Shown piece after piece: positions 1 to 11,290 of a stretch of 64,000 bases of DNA. Numbering within the stretch: the first letter of the stretch is position 1; each line of letters begins with the position of its first letter. Position numbers and translations under genes: made by a program. The stretch spans positions 46,982,101 to 47,046,100 of the forward strand of contig CM069872.1 of NCBI GenBank assembly GCA_036172665.1. Reading direction: 5' to 3'. Under the pieces are notes generated by a model. The model worked only from the letters and a program-made list of their open reading frames with translations, made no database searches and was not told where the DNA came from. This stretch comes from Prosopocoilus inquinatus. Its lineage: Eukaryota; Arthropoda; Insecta; Coleoptera; Lucanidae.

Positions 1-42
1 ACCGACGACGTCGTCCTGGAAATCGCCGGCAGTAAAAAGTAA
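1..42 (+). CDS. 3' end of a protein-coding exon (C-terminus ending ...VVLEIAGSKK, stop TAA)
   Basis: The first fourteen codons read TDDVVLEIAGSKK followed by TAA. Codon use is unlike the rest of the window: most third positions are C or G (GAC GAC GTC GTC CTG ATC GCC GGC), as in an expressed exon. After the stop the sequence becomes ordinary AT-rich DNA. The gene begins outside the window, so the product cannot be named, and I do not recognise the tail. An alternative reading is that the exon ends at a weak 5' splice site inside AAAAAGTAAAT, making the TAA part of an intron. A possible polyadenylation signal, ATTAAA, lies near position 351. Confidence 0.45.
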   Translation, partial: TDDVVLEIAGSKK

Positions 43-2216
43 ATTATTGCTGTAATCTTATGGCGTGGCGAATCGCGAGCATTCCACCTTGGCAACTCGC
101 CTGCTGGCAGGCCTCGGCGACGAAAAATTTTAATTTAATAGTTCTTTTACAACTTTGCGTGAAATCCTTTGATATTTTCGAGTCGAACAGATGTTGGCGC
201 TGTTTGTAATTTAATACCGCGCTAATTTATTCATTACATAAAATGTGTCACTGACGCGCAGGAAGAGCCATTTAATTACGCAAATGATGGGCACGTTTAA
301 ATATTCCGCTTTTATTTGCACCGTAATTAAAACATATTCAAATACAATATTATTAAATCCTACACAAAGTCCATAACCAACAGAACTAGATTTGTCATAC
401 GCTTCAATTCATATTTCGATAGTAATTACCAAACGTACGTTAATCAGAGCGTACTGATCGCCACCACGATAAAATGGATTCAATCCAAGTGGAAACTTGT
501 TTTGGTGCATTTAACCACAACGGGGTCTCTAATTTGGGTATCTTCTTTATTTCCTTCGCCCATTTGTTAAGTCATTGCTTTCCCTTCACATTAAGAATCC
601 CATTTTCTATCACTGTTCGTCTTACTATTCTCTCATTTCATCAACATGTGATCTTTCATGATTCCGTTATTATCTTGTACTTTCATAAATGATACAACAG
701 ACGACTTGTCATTAGGATTAACATATTCTCCCACTTTTATAAAGCATTCATCTTATAGTACCCGCCTGTAGTTCCCGTTAAAGTTTTGTTTTCCTAGGAC
801 AGCGGTACCATAATGCAGCAGTCTTAATATGACGTCGAATGACATCATGTAGCGTTGGAGAATGGTGCATATGCACCTAAAATAAACAAAAAAGTGATTC
901 TGTATGTTTAATTCTACATATTTCAACACTTGGCATTACTTCTACCGCCATTGTTCCCGATATTAAGTTTCTTGGTCTCCACATTAATGCTTGACGCAAT
1001 GAAGATCTTCAATTGAAACTAAGTAGACACGCGCTTCTAATATACAGACTAAAAGACACACTAACGTCTGATGTACTTTGTTTACTGATCTGATTTTATC
1101 TTATACTACATACATCCCATCGTAACACGCCAAGCCCAAAAATCTGCACGGCCAGCTTTCTTTCCCGCCAAGTCAGGAATTCCCGACTGCTAATTCCCGA
1201 GATGTGGAATGGCAAAAACGGCAAATTTCCCGGGAAAACCCCTAGCTGCTTGAATTCCCGGAACAGAAGCCCAGCTGCTTATACATAGCTTTAAAACCCT
1301 CTCTTCTCTTAACCGGACTCTCGTGTATCTTCCTGCTTGCTTTAGGTATTTATTCTTCTTCTCTTAATTTTCGTGAAGTCCAGTGGACATGGGTGTAAGC
1401 AAGTCTCTAACTTCAATCAGATGTTAAATCATGATCTTCCAACTATCTTTCAACTATTCAGATCATCATCTTAATCTTAATCTTATTAAATTTAACCACA
1501 TAAACTCTGTAACTTCAACAGGTTGCAGAAAGCAACGTACTGTTTAAACAACTAACCATTTTAGGCCCAATTGTACAATTCCAGCTCGATTTTAAGCCAA
1601 AGCTTAAACGCTTAGCAACAAATGTTGAAATAACTGTTCTCATGGGTCTAAACTTCAGTTAATAATGTACAGTGCCTTTCAAAACTATCCGTCCGAAAAG
1701 CAATTAAACTGGGCACCTTATTGAAATACTTCTTAGGACCATGGCTTATCCTCCCAAATTTATTGAATCTATTGTTTCTTATACCAATCATAATTAAATC
1801 ATGTTTTTATCTGTATTCGCGATGAAGAATTGATTTATGTTTCCGCACCTTCCAACTGGAAATTACTTTTTACCGTTTATAATCGATAATAATACTTATT
1901 TATTCGATATATTATCCTTTTATTCAGGGATGCGGAGATAAATGTACTTTGAAACATTTAATAGATCGCTTTTGATCAGGCTTATGGCAACATCTTCAAT
2001 TCTTTTGTTTCAGAAAAAATGACATACCAGCTCGTACAAGGAAGGTGAGCATACATTCGCATTTATACTCTTGTATACTCCGATGCGTTTCATGGAACAA
2101 GCTATTAGGCTAACAAAAGGAAATACTTGAATTGTAACTAAAACTGTCATAATCTTCAAAGGCTCTACTACGAACCGCATGACACGGTGTTAATTTTTAT
2201 GAAAAATTTGTTACAA
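43..2216. other. Non-coding; possible 3' UTR then intergenic or intronic DNA
   Basis: There is no coding potential and no repeat related to others in the window. The first 250 bases after the putative stop are somewhat GC-punctuated and could be 3' UTR. A stretch near 1130-1270 has several CCCGG/CCCGA words (GGAATTCCCGA, TTTCCCGGGAAA) but forms no element I recognise. The 72-codon frame at 474-692 shows no domain. Confidence 0.5.
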
Positions 2217-2340
2217 AGTGACAGAGTCAGGTTTTCACAAATTTTATAACTCATTGAGAATTATGTCGACGTTTCGCTATGTGTTTGAAAGCTTCTTCAG
2301 GAAAACTTATACAAGAAAAATCATCGTGTCATATGGTGTT
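2217..2340 (-). repeat. Repeat fragment with a CTGAAGAAGC...GCGAAACGTCGAC retroelement motif
   Basis: On the minus strand, 2300 to 2265 reads CTGAAGAAGC, a short spacer, then GCGAAACGTCGAC. This 'CTGAAGAWG ... GAAACGTC' pattern is a recurring motif at retroelement termini in invertebrates and resembles a degenerate hammerhead core. The flanks (TTTTCACAAATTTTAT and ATCATCGTGTCATATGG) recur at about 36440-36496, so this is a dispersed family. The assignment to a retroelement tail is inference. Confidence 0.4.
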
Positions 2341-2577
2341 CTGATGAAATACATTTTATTATTATTATTTTAACTCGAGGCTTATTTTTAAAACGAAGCT
2401 TAAGACTGTTTTAGGTCATCGTATTTAGAATAGTTTCAACGACAAGGTTTGATGCTATTTCTATAATAATATTTGAAACAAGAATTGTTTGGAAATTTGG
2501 AAATATACATAGAACACGTTCTATTTATTTTTGTGGTTATTTATTTTACAAGTTTAGAATTTAAGAAAGTTATGCAT

Positions 2578-3667
2578 TCTCGGGATATCTCTGAAGCACT
2601 AGCATATTTGTTTACGTTATTAGTTTGGTAATATGATATGGCGGCGTGTTTAGTCTTGGCAGCAAGGAAACGGCAGAGACGGCAGTCTCCCGAGGGATAG
2701 CGCGGAAGGCGAAACGTGTCGGTAAACGGGGCCACGGATGGGCCTGGTGATATATGTGTTGGCCGCGGTGTGTTGCCGGGCATTAGCTAGAGACTGTCTG
2801 CAGAATATGACCTAAGATGGTATGTTCTGGTAGAAACGTTAGGGTGGTACATTCTCACGATTGGCAATGCGCCATGAGGGTCATGATTTTATGCGGAGGC
2901 ATTCTGGTAGCCGAATATTGTCCGGAATGCGACCCGGGGCGTTGACCAGAGAATGGTATCGTGCATCAGTATACGGTATCGTCGGGCTTGACGCGGTGTA
3001 CAGGCAACATCGATGAGGCAGACGGTACCGGCAAAGCAATTAGCTGTATTCTGCATTAATTGTGAGTTGGAATTCGGTTGATTGCATTCCTGACCAGGTG
3101 ATAGCATTGAGCTATCCAGAAAGGTCTGACATGATGATGTCATTGGACCGGTACGGAGTGGTGCTTGACACTTACGCAGTCGAAGACATCAACTGATTCT
3201 GAGAACGTATGCCCGGGAGGCAAGGTATGCTAATATCCATCGGGAGGGGTGGGTTTTGTATCCACAGGTGAATGTGGGGGAGTAATGCAAGCGAAGATAA
3301 GAAGTCAACGTGCGAGGATGACTTCCCCAGTGTCCAATATCATCACGAGGAAGCTACAGCTTCTAGATTCGCCGCTGGAGCAGGTGGGGCCGGTAAAACA
3401 ACCCCGGTAAGTGGAATGTTCCATTTTACTGAATAGATACTCGTAAAGAGTTACTTATAATTTGCATGGTTCTTATCGAAATGGAATGCGTTGCCCGGAA
3501 GCTAAGACGTTTACCTTCAGCGCCTGTTGCTTTCAGAGAAGCGAGAAAGATAGAAAGAACATTGGGAATGAGAGACCTAACCAATGGTGAGTGAATATTT
3601 ATTGTAACTCCGTCCTCTGATAATATTGTTTGTCTATAATATTTAAACAAAAAAAATCTAGCCAACA
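2578..3667 (-). repeat. Dispersed 1.1 kb repeat family, copy A (most complete)
   Basis: This segment is homologous, in the same orientation, to 15920-16302 (copy B) and 19618-20592 (copy C), and in the opposite orientation to 47343-48467 (copy D). Read on the minus strand it starts TGTTGGCTAGATT and contains the landmarks TTAGGTCTCTCATTCC, CCGGCCCCAC and TGCCGTCTCTGCCG. Its GC content is clearly above its surroundings. Short open frames in A and D align (KYYRQTILSEDG; NTPRPTHIS in A against NTPRPPHKS in D), but no known domain is visible and all four copies carry indels. It could be a solo LTR (the 5' end is TG) or a non-autonomous element; no matching CA end or target duplication could be fixed. 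Confidence 0.7.
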
Positions 3668-5620
3668 TTATTAACGCTATTTATTATTCAGTCTAATTGT
3701 TCAGGCAATTTACAGTGTGAAGCTGTAACTAAACATTGTAAAAAAAATATTAATATGATAATTGCCCTCAGAGAAGAATTAAAATTTGCGATGCCTATTT
3801 TAAACTAATTTTTATTTTACTCACTCTGGTCAGTGTCTTTTTTTTTTAAATGTCTCCTGTTAATACCCATCTATTATTATATTCAGGCAATATATAACGG
3901 ATATGAATGTGTGTCATAATGATGAGCAGTGAAGCCGTAATTTTAAAATATACATTTTCGAAATCTCTTTGTTTTATGTAGCGTTCAACACTAACAAACG
4001 ATAAAATTTATTGATATTCCAGTCAACTGTTAAAAGGTAAATATTTAGAGAAACATAAGCAGTAAAATTTATCTTATAAATCGTTTTCCCAGTCATATCA
4101 AAAACGCGGCGCGCACATGGCTTCAATAAATTCGTATAAATAATTACGTGTTTTTTTTTTCGAGGCGAAAGCGAAACAACATCCAAGGAGTTTAATTTGA
4201 ATACAAAACACACCGTGGCCGTCCTCAACACCTGTTGGGTGTAAAATTAAAATATCCATAATTTAGCCGACGTATGAGCGAACAAACGCCGCGTTGTGGC
4301 GGTTAAAAACGTCATTCAAAAATTATCACCTAGTAAATTCTGTGAAAACATTCCGAGAGTGTCATAAACTCTCGTGAAAGATCAGCCAGCGCTGCAAAAA
4401 CACTTTAAAAATTACAAAAGCTCATTGTCTGCAGTAATCCTAAGGTGTTCGAGGTGAGGTCGTGCATGTAATTTTTCAAGCCCCGCACACATCTCTCGAC
4501 TACTAAAGACACCGTCGATGAATTGAAGCGGAATAGCTGCCGGATATTGCGTCACTGTATATTTATTTGCCTTTTGTAAATATTAGTATTGGCCCATTCA
4601 GGTGTGTATTTAAGCTGCATATCATTTCCTTACAAATATTCGGGGTTCAGAAATAAATATTGATTTTAATGGCAGTCGGTCATTTCAAATAGGATTTATA
4701 CGCTGTTCGCCTACTGAAAACGTATTGATTTTGATTAGTTTGATTTATACGCTTCGCACTTACTTCGCATCCTATTCGTTTTGATTTATCGCGCGCTCAA
4801 CTTTTTTTTTTTGTTACCTGAAACCCAAATAAGCGCGTGAAGCGCTTTCAGGAAAATTGAATATACGCTTCTGACATTCAAGCTCAGCTCAATTCAACTC
4901 AACTCGTCGAAAACTATCGCCTAGCTCGTGGCGGATATATCCATACATTCTGTTTATTTTTGTTTAATATTTCGGTGTACGCGAAGGCGTTCCATTTATT
5001 GACACAGGTTTTATGTCGTGTTTACCTTCATAAAATAGTATTTGCAAAAATATTTACGCAATTAATCCTTGAGTGCCGCCGCAAATGCTTCGCTGGTGAA
5101 ATTTTTAAATTAACAGGATCGCTTAGTTTATTTTCGTTGCTGAAATATACCGATCTGAAAGTTGAAATGTGAATGTGTGTGCCTGCAGGATAAATTCTGA
5201 TGTTACACGTCTGATGCTACATTTACTCAGACAAGTTTATTAGTTTTTTTTTTCCTTTTGACCACCTATTTATTTTCTTTATTAAAACCAATCACTTTGA
5301 ATCACACAGTTAATAACTGAAAGGTTTATTCGTGTTTTATCCTCGTTTCTTTTGACTTGGTACCCTTTATGCAACACATGCAACGCATTACATAAAACGT
5401 ATGTCATAAATTGAATAAATAGTATGAAGCCTAACGGTAAACACAAGTTTATTGCAAATATTTATCTAATATTGAATAAATACTGTGGAAGGAATGAGCA
5501 AATATTAGTTTATTAGTATGAAATCTTTCTACGAATATACTAGACAAATCTAAATTGAAATATTTCCACTGAATAGAGAAATGTAATTATTATTGCATAT
5601 TTGTTCCCATTGGTTACAGA
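3668..5620. other. Non-coding AT-rich DNA with a short degenerate direct repeat
   Basis: No gene is visible. About 4692-4795 holds two or three degenerate copies of a 50-60 base word containing TTGATTTATACGCTTCGC. A purine-poor simple stretch (CTCAATTCAACTCAACTCG) lies near 4885. The open frames at 3974-4231 and 4960-5172 show no recognisable motif. Confidence 0.45.
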
Positions 5621-6558
5621 CAGTAGGGCGCGACTGATAGGACGCGCGACACTAATGAAATCACTAGGGCGCGAAGCCACTAAGGCACCAAAATCAAATA
5701 AAAATGAAAATATAATTATGTGGACGTATGATGTATGATAACTTTTGTTTAATTAACATAATATATGATTTTTAAAGTCTTTAATTGAAGTAAACCAAGA
5801 CTTTTATGAACCAACAGTTAAAGTTAAGCTTTTAATGAATGAATTCAATTTGAATTATCTAACAACCTGATGATTTAAAGCAAAATTTCAGTTGTCTTAC
5901 CAGAATTTCCAACCTTTATCAAAATTATGGCTTACTCCAATTAAAAATTTTAAAAATGACCAGTTATATGATACAACAGGTATACACCATGTTGAATGAT
6001 TGTGGATTTCTTTAATAATCATACCTTCCGATGTATGAACGCGACTACTGTTCTTTCGTTCACGTCGCTCAATATTACTGGTCACAAAGAAGTACTCAAA
6101 ACACAAGAACTGTGAGTGCATATGTGTGCATGAATGACTGAAATTTGACAGGAGTGACATAACATTGAAAAGTCATTTGGTTTTTGGATACTACAAAATA
6201 TTTGAACGGAAATAATAGAATTTAACAGAAAAATAAAAGAAACACAAGTAGAATTTTTTTCTACGTCAGAAAGCATGTGATTTGCATTTTCAACATTTCA
6301 ACTTTAAAATTTGAAATCTGCCATTCAAAATGATTTAATATAAAATTTGAAACTTGCTATTGAAAATGATTAAATAGTTTTGACAAGTCATTAAAATCTT
6401 ATTTACAACGAAAAACTGAATCGTGCGAAATTTTAAGGCCGCAATGGTACCTACAAAATCAGGCGATAATTGACAACGATGACTTTCCAAACAAACTCAC
6501 GCCGTAGTATCTTAGCGCCGTAGGGGACTTGCGCCCTAGCGTTGTCGCGCCCTACTAG
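5621..6558. mobile_element. DNA transposon with AGTAGGGCGCGAC terminal inverted repeats
   Basis: The left end is CAGTAGGGCGCGAC and the right end is its inverse (GTCGCGCCCTACTA), about 0.94 kb apart. The word TAGGGCGCG is repeated just inside each end (near 5668 on the left; CGCCCTAGCG near 6533 on the right), which gives subterminal repeats. These GC-rich ends contrast sharply with the AT-rich interior. I could not match a target-site duplication: the flanking octamers GTTACAGA and GCGGAATA differ. Interior frames (5897-6276, minus) have no transposase motif, so it is non-autonomous. The superfamily is uncertain. Confidence 0.6.
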
Positions 6559-6724
6559 CGGAATAATTTGCGCTTTATATTATAATTTGACGTCCAGAGT
6601 GCTGTCTGTGTACATTTCAGATTTAAACGTGCCAGTCGCAGCTCTCTGGAAGTCAAATGAACAAAAAGCACGTTGTAAAACAAGCTTTCGACAAAAAGAA
6701 ACAAAAGAGATAAAGAGATAAAAT

Positions 6725-6990
6725 CAAAACAATCAAAACATGAAGCGACCACAATGGCGAATAAAAAACAAATAATGATCGACAATTTTCCGCCGGAATT
6801 TAAAACTAAAAAATCGAAACATGAAGCATGTGGTGGACAAAAAACAAAAGAAAATCGACGATTTCCCGACAGAATGTAAAAAGAAACAAAACAGGACGAA
6901 CAAACAAAATCGAAACATGAAGCATATGGTGAAAAAAAAACAAAAGAAAGTCGACGATTTTCACGCGGAATGTGAAAATAATTTTAATAA
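6725..6990. repeat. Degenerate A-rich tandem repeat, about three units of 80-100 bases
   Basis: The word AATCGAAACATGAAGC, then an ACAAAAGAAA tract, then TCGACGATTT and a GGAATGT/GGAATTT word recurs three times (units beginning near 6730, 6812 and 6908). The strand is strongly purine-rich. Lysine- or phenylalanine-rich open frames on both strands here (6733-7132) follow from composition and are not taken as genes. Confidence 0.6.
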
Positions 6991-7681
6991 AAGCAGCAAC
7001 GCATGCGAAAGAAGAAACTGTGTGGATTCTATGGAGCGTCGTAACGCAAGATACGACAAAAGGAAAAACGAAAACAAATAATAAAAATAAAAACAAAAAA
7101 TAAATGGAGCAACGAAAAACATATTCAATCAAAAAGAAAATGGCACAATTAATTCGAACAAAAGCAACAAAAGCATATCGATCAGAGAAAAACTGTCAGG
7201 AATTTTTTTCTTGCATTTATTTATTTATGTGAGTGCCTAAAATTTAAATTAATTTTTATTTTGTTCATTTGATATAGTGCAGTTGATTGTAGAAAAATCG
7301 AGCACACCGAAAATATCAAGAGTGCGAAATTTTATAATTTCATGAAGATATAAACCTGCCTTTTTCGAATTTCAGAAGTCTTATTTTGATAACTTCACAT
7401 AACCACAAATAGGTTTCATTTTTTTATTGCAATAGTCGTCATTTATTTTGTTTCTCTTATTTTCTTTAGGAGTTTTATTTTTTTGCAATCGGTTTCAGTA
7501 TTGATAACCAAAGATGATTTCTTTTATTGTTTTTGATTGTTTCCGCAAAAGCCTCTTGACGAATTTGTAAAAAACCAAAATGTTTTCTTTATGTATTGAT
7601 TTAGGATAAAATGACAAAGGACAGGCTGCTTCATGCTTTTTTGTTCAGTTGTTTTTCATCGTATAAGAAGAGCGCTGTAAA

Positions 7682-7722
7682 TTATTTCGCCCGGGATGCC
7701 GAAAACCATAGATCCGGCCCTG
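7682..7722 (-). mobile_element. Orphan hAT-like terminus (CAGGGCCGGATCTA...)
   Basis: Read inward on the minus strand, the sequence starts CAGGGCCGGATCTATGG and continues into CCCGGGCG. This is a common layout of hAT transposon ends: a CAG start, a GGCCGG word and a downstream CCCGGGC. The opposite end and a repeat of the flanking octamer GGTGAAGA were not found nearby, so this is probably a truncated copy. Confidence 0.4.
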
Positions 7723-10333
7723 GGTGAAGAAATACATATCATTGCATCATCTGCAATTTTGCTTTATTGTTATTTAGTTTATATCATAAACGGAATAAGG
7801 AAAAAGCTTTACTTTGATCTTTCCTAGCTACCCGTTCAAATCCCTTCTTACATTATGAACCACTATATATTCTGTTAATATTGTTTTCAAATTGACTACA
7901 AAAAATTTCTACCGACTGACGACGTCTTATTTTTCATGAACTTCTTTTAGGTAGATCAAGAAACTCACGATCATACACCTATTCTACAAAATTTGTCAAA
8001 TATATACACATTTTTCATCAAAAATTTACTGTTTCGAGCTAGAAGAGAAACCCGGATCTTACCTATTTTAAATTCGTTCATTTCTTTTTGTTGAATTAAA
8101 TAAATACTTTATCACTGTGCATATTTAAACCTACTTCATTCGTTGTTTATCGCAGGAAACCCAGAAGTACCAATTTGCTTGAATGGTTACTTACTTGAGA
8201 AAATGATTTGGAAGCTTTTATATTCTTATTCTACTATATTTTCTTTGCAGATTTTACAAAGACAGTATCATATTATTATTAATTATAAAACATTAACGTT
8301 GTTCTGAACTAATTTCTTTCAATTGTTACATTTGTACCTTGTTCATGCATATCATATTATGTATTTATTTTATATTTCAGGGGTATGCACATTTCCCCTG
8401 TTTGGCATGTAAACGGAATAATGACGTGTTTTAAACAGGAATAAAAAAAATATATATATACGGGAAAGAGTTTGCACAGCGAAATTGAAATAAAATGCAA
8501 ACACGTTTGCTATATTTGCATTAGCTTCACCTCGTTTGTTTAGTTTTTGCGCGGCGCATTTAAAAAAATACAATAATTTTGTGCTCTCGCGATAATTTAT
8601 TGTTTGTGTGCTCGCAGCGTTTCGTGAAAAAAAAAACTCACCGTGAAATATGGTCCCGTTATTTATTTAACAATTTTGACGACATGATTTTATAAATTCC
8701 GTCGCGTCGCGTCCACCGGATTTACTGCACTTTATTATGGAGAATGCGTCAGATAATAAAGATTATACAGGTCTGATAATGTCTGTTAAACTATGCGAGG
8801 CACAAACGGCCTTACAAGTAGCTTTTTAATGGTTTCATTAAGTTCTCTGTTGGAATACTAAGTTTCACATTAATTAGTGGTATTCTTTTTGCTTTGGTTT
8901 CCGGTTGCTTATTGAATTTTATTTCTCTGTAACTTTAAACACAACGAACGCTATTGCTTCTCTGAATTTAGATTGAAAGAGTATAAATCAATAAAGTGTA
9001 GAGTTGACCTGATTTGTAAATCATAATTAATAAATCAGTTAATTTTTTAGATTTAGACTTCAAGAATGTGTGTTCATGGCCAACAGGTGGTGTTTGACTC
9101 CAATATCGGCAGTATTTAATTTATTATTTAATTGAATTTATAAAATTTACTTAAAATAACTTTTGACTTGCGTAACTGGAGCGAAAGATTTTTTCCCCTA
9201 AACACACAAGCGCAAGTTTGCGTGTAAAAATATATCATGAGCCAAGTGCGTTCGAAAGTCTCTATGTGTATGGCGCCTTATCGTCACAGACAACGACTAC
9301 TAAAAAAAATTACTTTCAAAATAGAATCTGACTACTTACAGCCAAATATTTGTCCGTATTACTCAGTTTTTATTACGTCTGATTATTTTGAAGATGGCTC
9401 AATCGATAAAAAAGATATTAAGCGAAAATACGTTTCTAAATTACGAGCAGGGACTCGAGCCAAATGGTGTGTTTAGTTTGGCGTTTATAACCAGCAAAGT
9501 TTAAAAACATTGGAAAATTTAAAAAATTATTTATTTACTCGACTCGCTTCTGTCTAAACTTTTTCCGGTTAACCCTGTACGTAAAATATCTTTTGAGGAA
9601 CTATTTATTATTACTCTCGTCCGCGTCGAATAATAAAAAAAAAACAGTTAAAATGAAAACAAGCCCGAGTATATTAGTCAGTGGGATCCAAGCCAAATGT
9701 CGTGTTTAACGTTTGCCGTTAATATCGAGTTAATGGTTTAAATTACCGAGGAAAAAAAATTAAATGAGAAGAATACCGACGTAAATTAAGGCAGGAATTG
9801 CTTTCAAATACTTCAGGTCACAGGTGTTTCGGCTTCGCCTGGCAGGTATTCATGCCTGTTGAAATATTATACATACGCTATTAGTAGAATTACAAATGTA
9901 TACATGAATTAATATATTTAGCTCGCCTACACCTGTGTTGAAACACATAAAAATTAAGGCCAACCACCTGTAATTTATTTATAGGTCTTGTGTAGTCTTT
10001 ATCACGATAAATTACGACCTTTTTATATATACACGTGCTTCTAGCCGGGGATACTAGTAAGCACGCTTTTAACTAGAACATTATTCTTGGAATTTCTTTA
10101 GAAAAATTACTGTTAGTATACTCTTGCTTTACAGATTTATACCTTCAATTATATAATCATGAAAAGTAACTCATTCGTTAAGGTAGTCAGAACAGGAACA
10201 AATTTCGAATAAAAATTTTCAAATTAGAATACAAATACAAACAATAACTATTTACATTATTCGACACAGATATCTAACATGTGTCCCAATAGACTAATTG
10301 AATCTAAACGCCTGTGACCTCGAAATTTTCATT
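7723..10333. other. Non-coding; includes a GC-punctuated block (8460-8740) and a weak direct repeat (9450/9680)
   Basis: No gene is visible. 8460-8740 is denser in GC words (TTTTTGCGCGGCGCATTT, CCGTCGCGTCGCGTCC) than its surroundings and could be regulatory. Two related segments, one near 9450 (GAGCCAAATGGTGTGTTTAG) and one near 9688 (AAGCCAAATGTCGTGTTTAA), form a degenerate direct repeat. The 79-codon frame at 9237-9476 lies against this repeat and has no recognised motif. Confidence 0.4.
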
Positions 10334-10575
10334 ATTTTTTTTTAATCTGTGGTTGTTAATCTGATCTCAGGAGCTGGAATGTATTTTGTGTTTGTAAAGT
10401 GTTCCATGGCTTTGTCATTTCCAAACCACCTCGCCGTTGAAGTGGAAGTAGTGTCGAAATTTCTCCCCAACACTGAAGGGTATCTGAAGTGAGTAACAAC
10501 CACCCCCCGAGAAATATCTCAAGCGGCTTGCGAACCCACGACCTAACGATTGCAAGGCCGGATCCTTACCACAAA
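10334..10575 (-). mobile_element. tRNA-derived SINE with A-rich tail, copy 1
   Basis: Reading on the minus strand, the element begins with a tRNA-like head. It has a box B-like GTGGGTTCGCAAGCC preceded by a GTGGTAAGGATCCGG segment in the box A position. A body follows (TTCTCGGGG, ACTCACTTCAGATACCCTT, CAGTGTTGGGG, GGAACACTTTACAAACAC), ending in ACCACAGATTAAAAAAAAA. A second copy with the same order of landmarks lies at 53589-53865. Non-autonomous; it would be transcribed by RNA polymerase III and moved by a partner LINE. It abuts the mariner fossil. Confidence 0.75.
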
Positions 10576-10584
10576 GAAAATCAT

Positions 10585-11000
10585 CGGATTATCCTTGATG
10601 AAATCGCTGAAATGTTAAGTATGAATTCCTGAAGAACTGCCTAAAGCCTGCGATCAGAACCGAAAGGCGAAGATCTTTAAGTAATGGTGTTCTGTTCTTT
10701 TGCAACACGACAATGCACGGCCACATATTGTATGTGCAATGGTGGCTATCACTATCTAAAATTTGAAGTTTGTGTGTTTACTACATCCTCCTTATTCCCA
10801 TTACCTCCACCCCAAGTGATTATCTTGTCTTGGGTCCACTTGAAAAGGCATTAGGTGAAAAGAGGAATCATGACATGATTCAGGCGGTGCACGAGCGACT
10901 GTGTACACGACCAAAAGAATTTTTTTCTTTGGATATTCCAGCACTTCCATAACGGTGGAGGAGGCGCATAGAACTACGTCAAAAACTACATCATGTTTTA
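10585..11000 (+). pseudogene. Fossil mariner-family (SETMAR-like) transposase
   Basis: Fragments of a mariner transposase can be followed through several frames. First is ILDEIAEMLS (the N-terminal DEIA helix). After an internal deletion come LKPAIRTERRRSLSNGV and QHDNARPH near 10700 (the second catalytic Asp). Then PSDYLVLGPLEKALGEKR at 10813-10866 gives the third Asp of the D,D34D triad. Finally CTRPKEFFSLDIPALP and RWRRRIEL complete the C-terminus. The family normally has about 340 residues; less than half is represented, with stop codons (for example TAA after VAITI), a frameshift near 10800 and the first catalytic Asp missing. A functional enzyme is excluded. No TIRs of this copy were identified. 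The identification is confident because four family motifs occur in the right order. Confidence 0.88.
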
Positions 11001-11078
11001 AACATTGCACTAATACATTTTGTTTTGCAAGGTTTTCATTTGACTGTGCCTCGTACATAAATATAAGTGCAAAGGATA

Positions 11079-11290
11079 AAATGGGGTCATGTATGGAGAG
11101 CTGAATAAGGGAAAAATATTAAAGATACAAAAGAATGGCAACCAGGAGGAAGAAGAACCAGAGGACGACCAAGGATGAGATGGATCGACGAGGTAGAAAA
11201 AGAGTTAAATAAAATAGGAATTCGACAGTGGAAAAACAAAACAACAAACATGAACAGGAAGGTATGGGCAACGACGACTAACCCACATCA
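11079..11290 (+). pseudogene. C-terminal fragment of a non-LTR retrotransposon polyprotein
   Basis: One frame reads WGHVWRAE, a stop (TAA near 11104), then GRRTRGRPRMRWIDEVEKEL continuing into NKIGIRQWKNKTTN. The GRPR.RW.D.V motif followed by a helix and a W-K/R segment is typical of the C-terminal end of insect LINE polyproteins, downstream of the reverse transcriptase. The internal stop and the absence of an upstream polymerase show a 5'-truncated, decayed insertion, as expected from incomplete target-primed reverse transcription. It sits about 80 bases after the mariner fossil, so this is a small transposon graveyard. Confidence 0.78.

Noticed and set aside
2578..3667. Calling the 1.1-kb family solo LTRs
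   Set aside because: The 5' TGTTGG fits, but no CA 3' end, matching target duplication or internal retroviral-type sequence could be established.
6733..7132. Phenylalanine-rich membrane-like protein (minus) and lysine-rich protein (plus)
   Set aside because: Both are translations of an A-rich degenerate tandem repeat.
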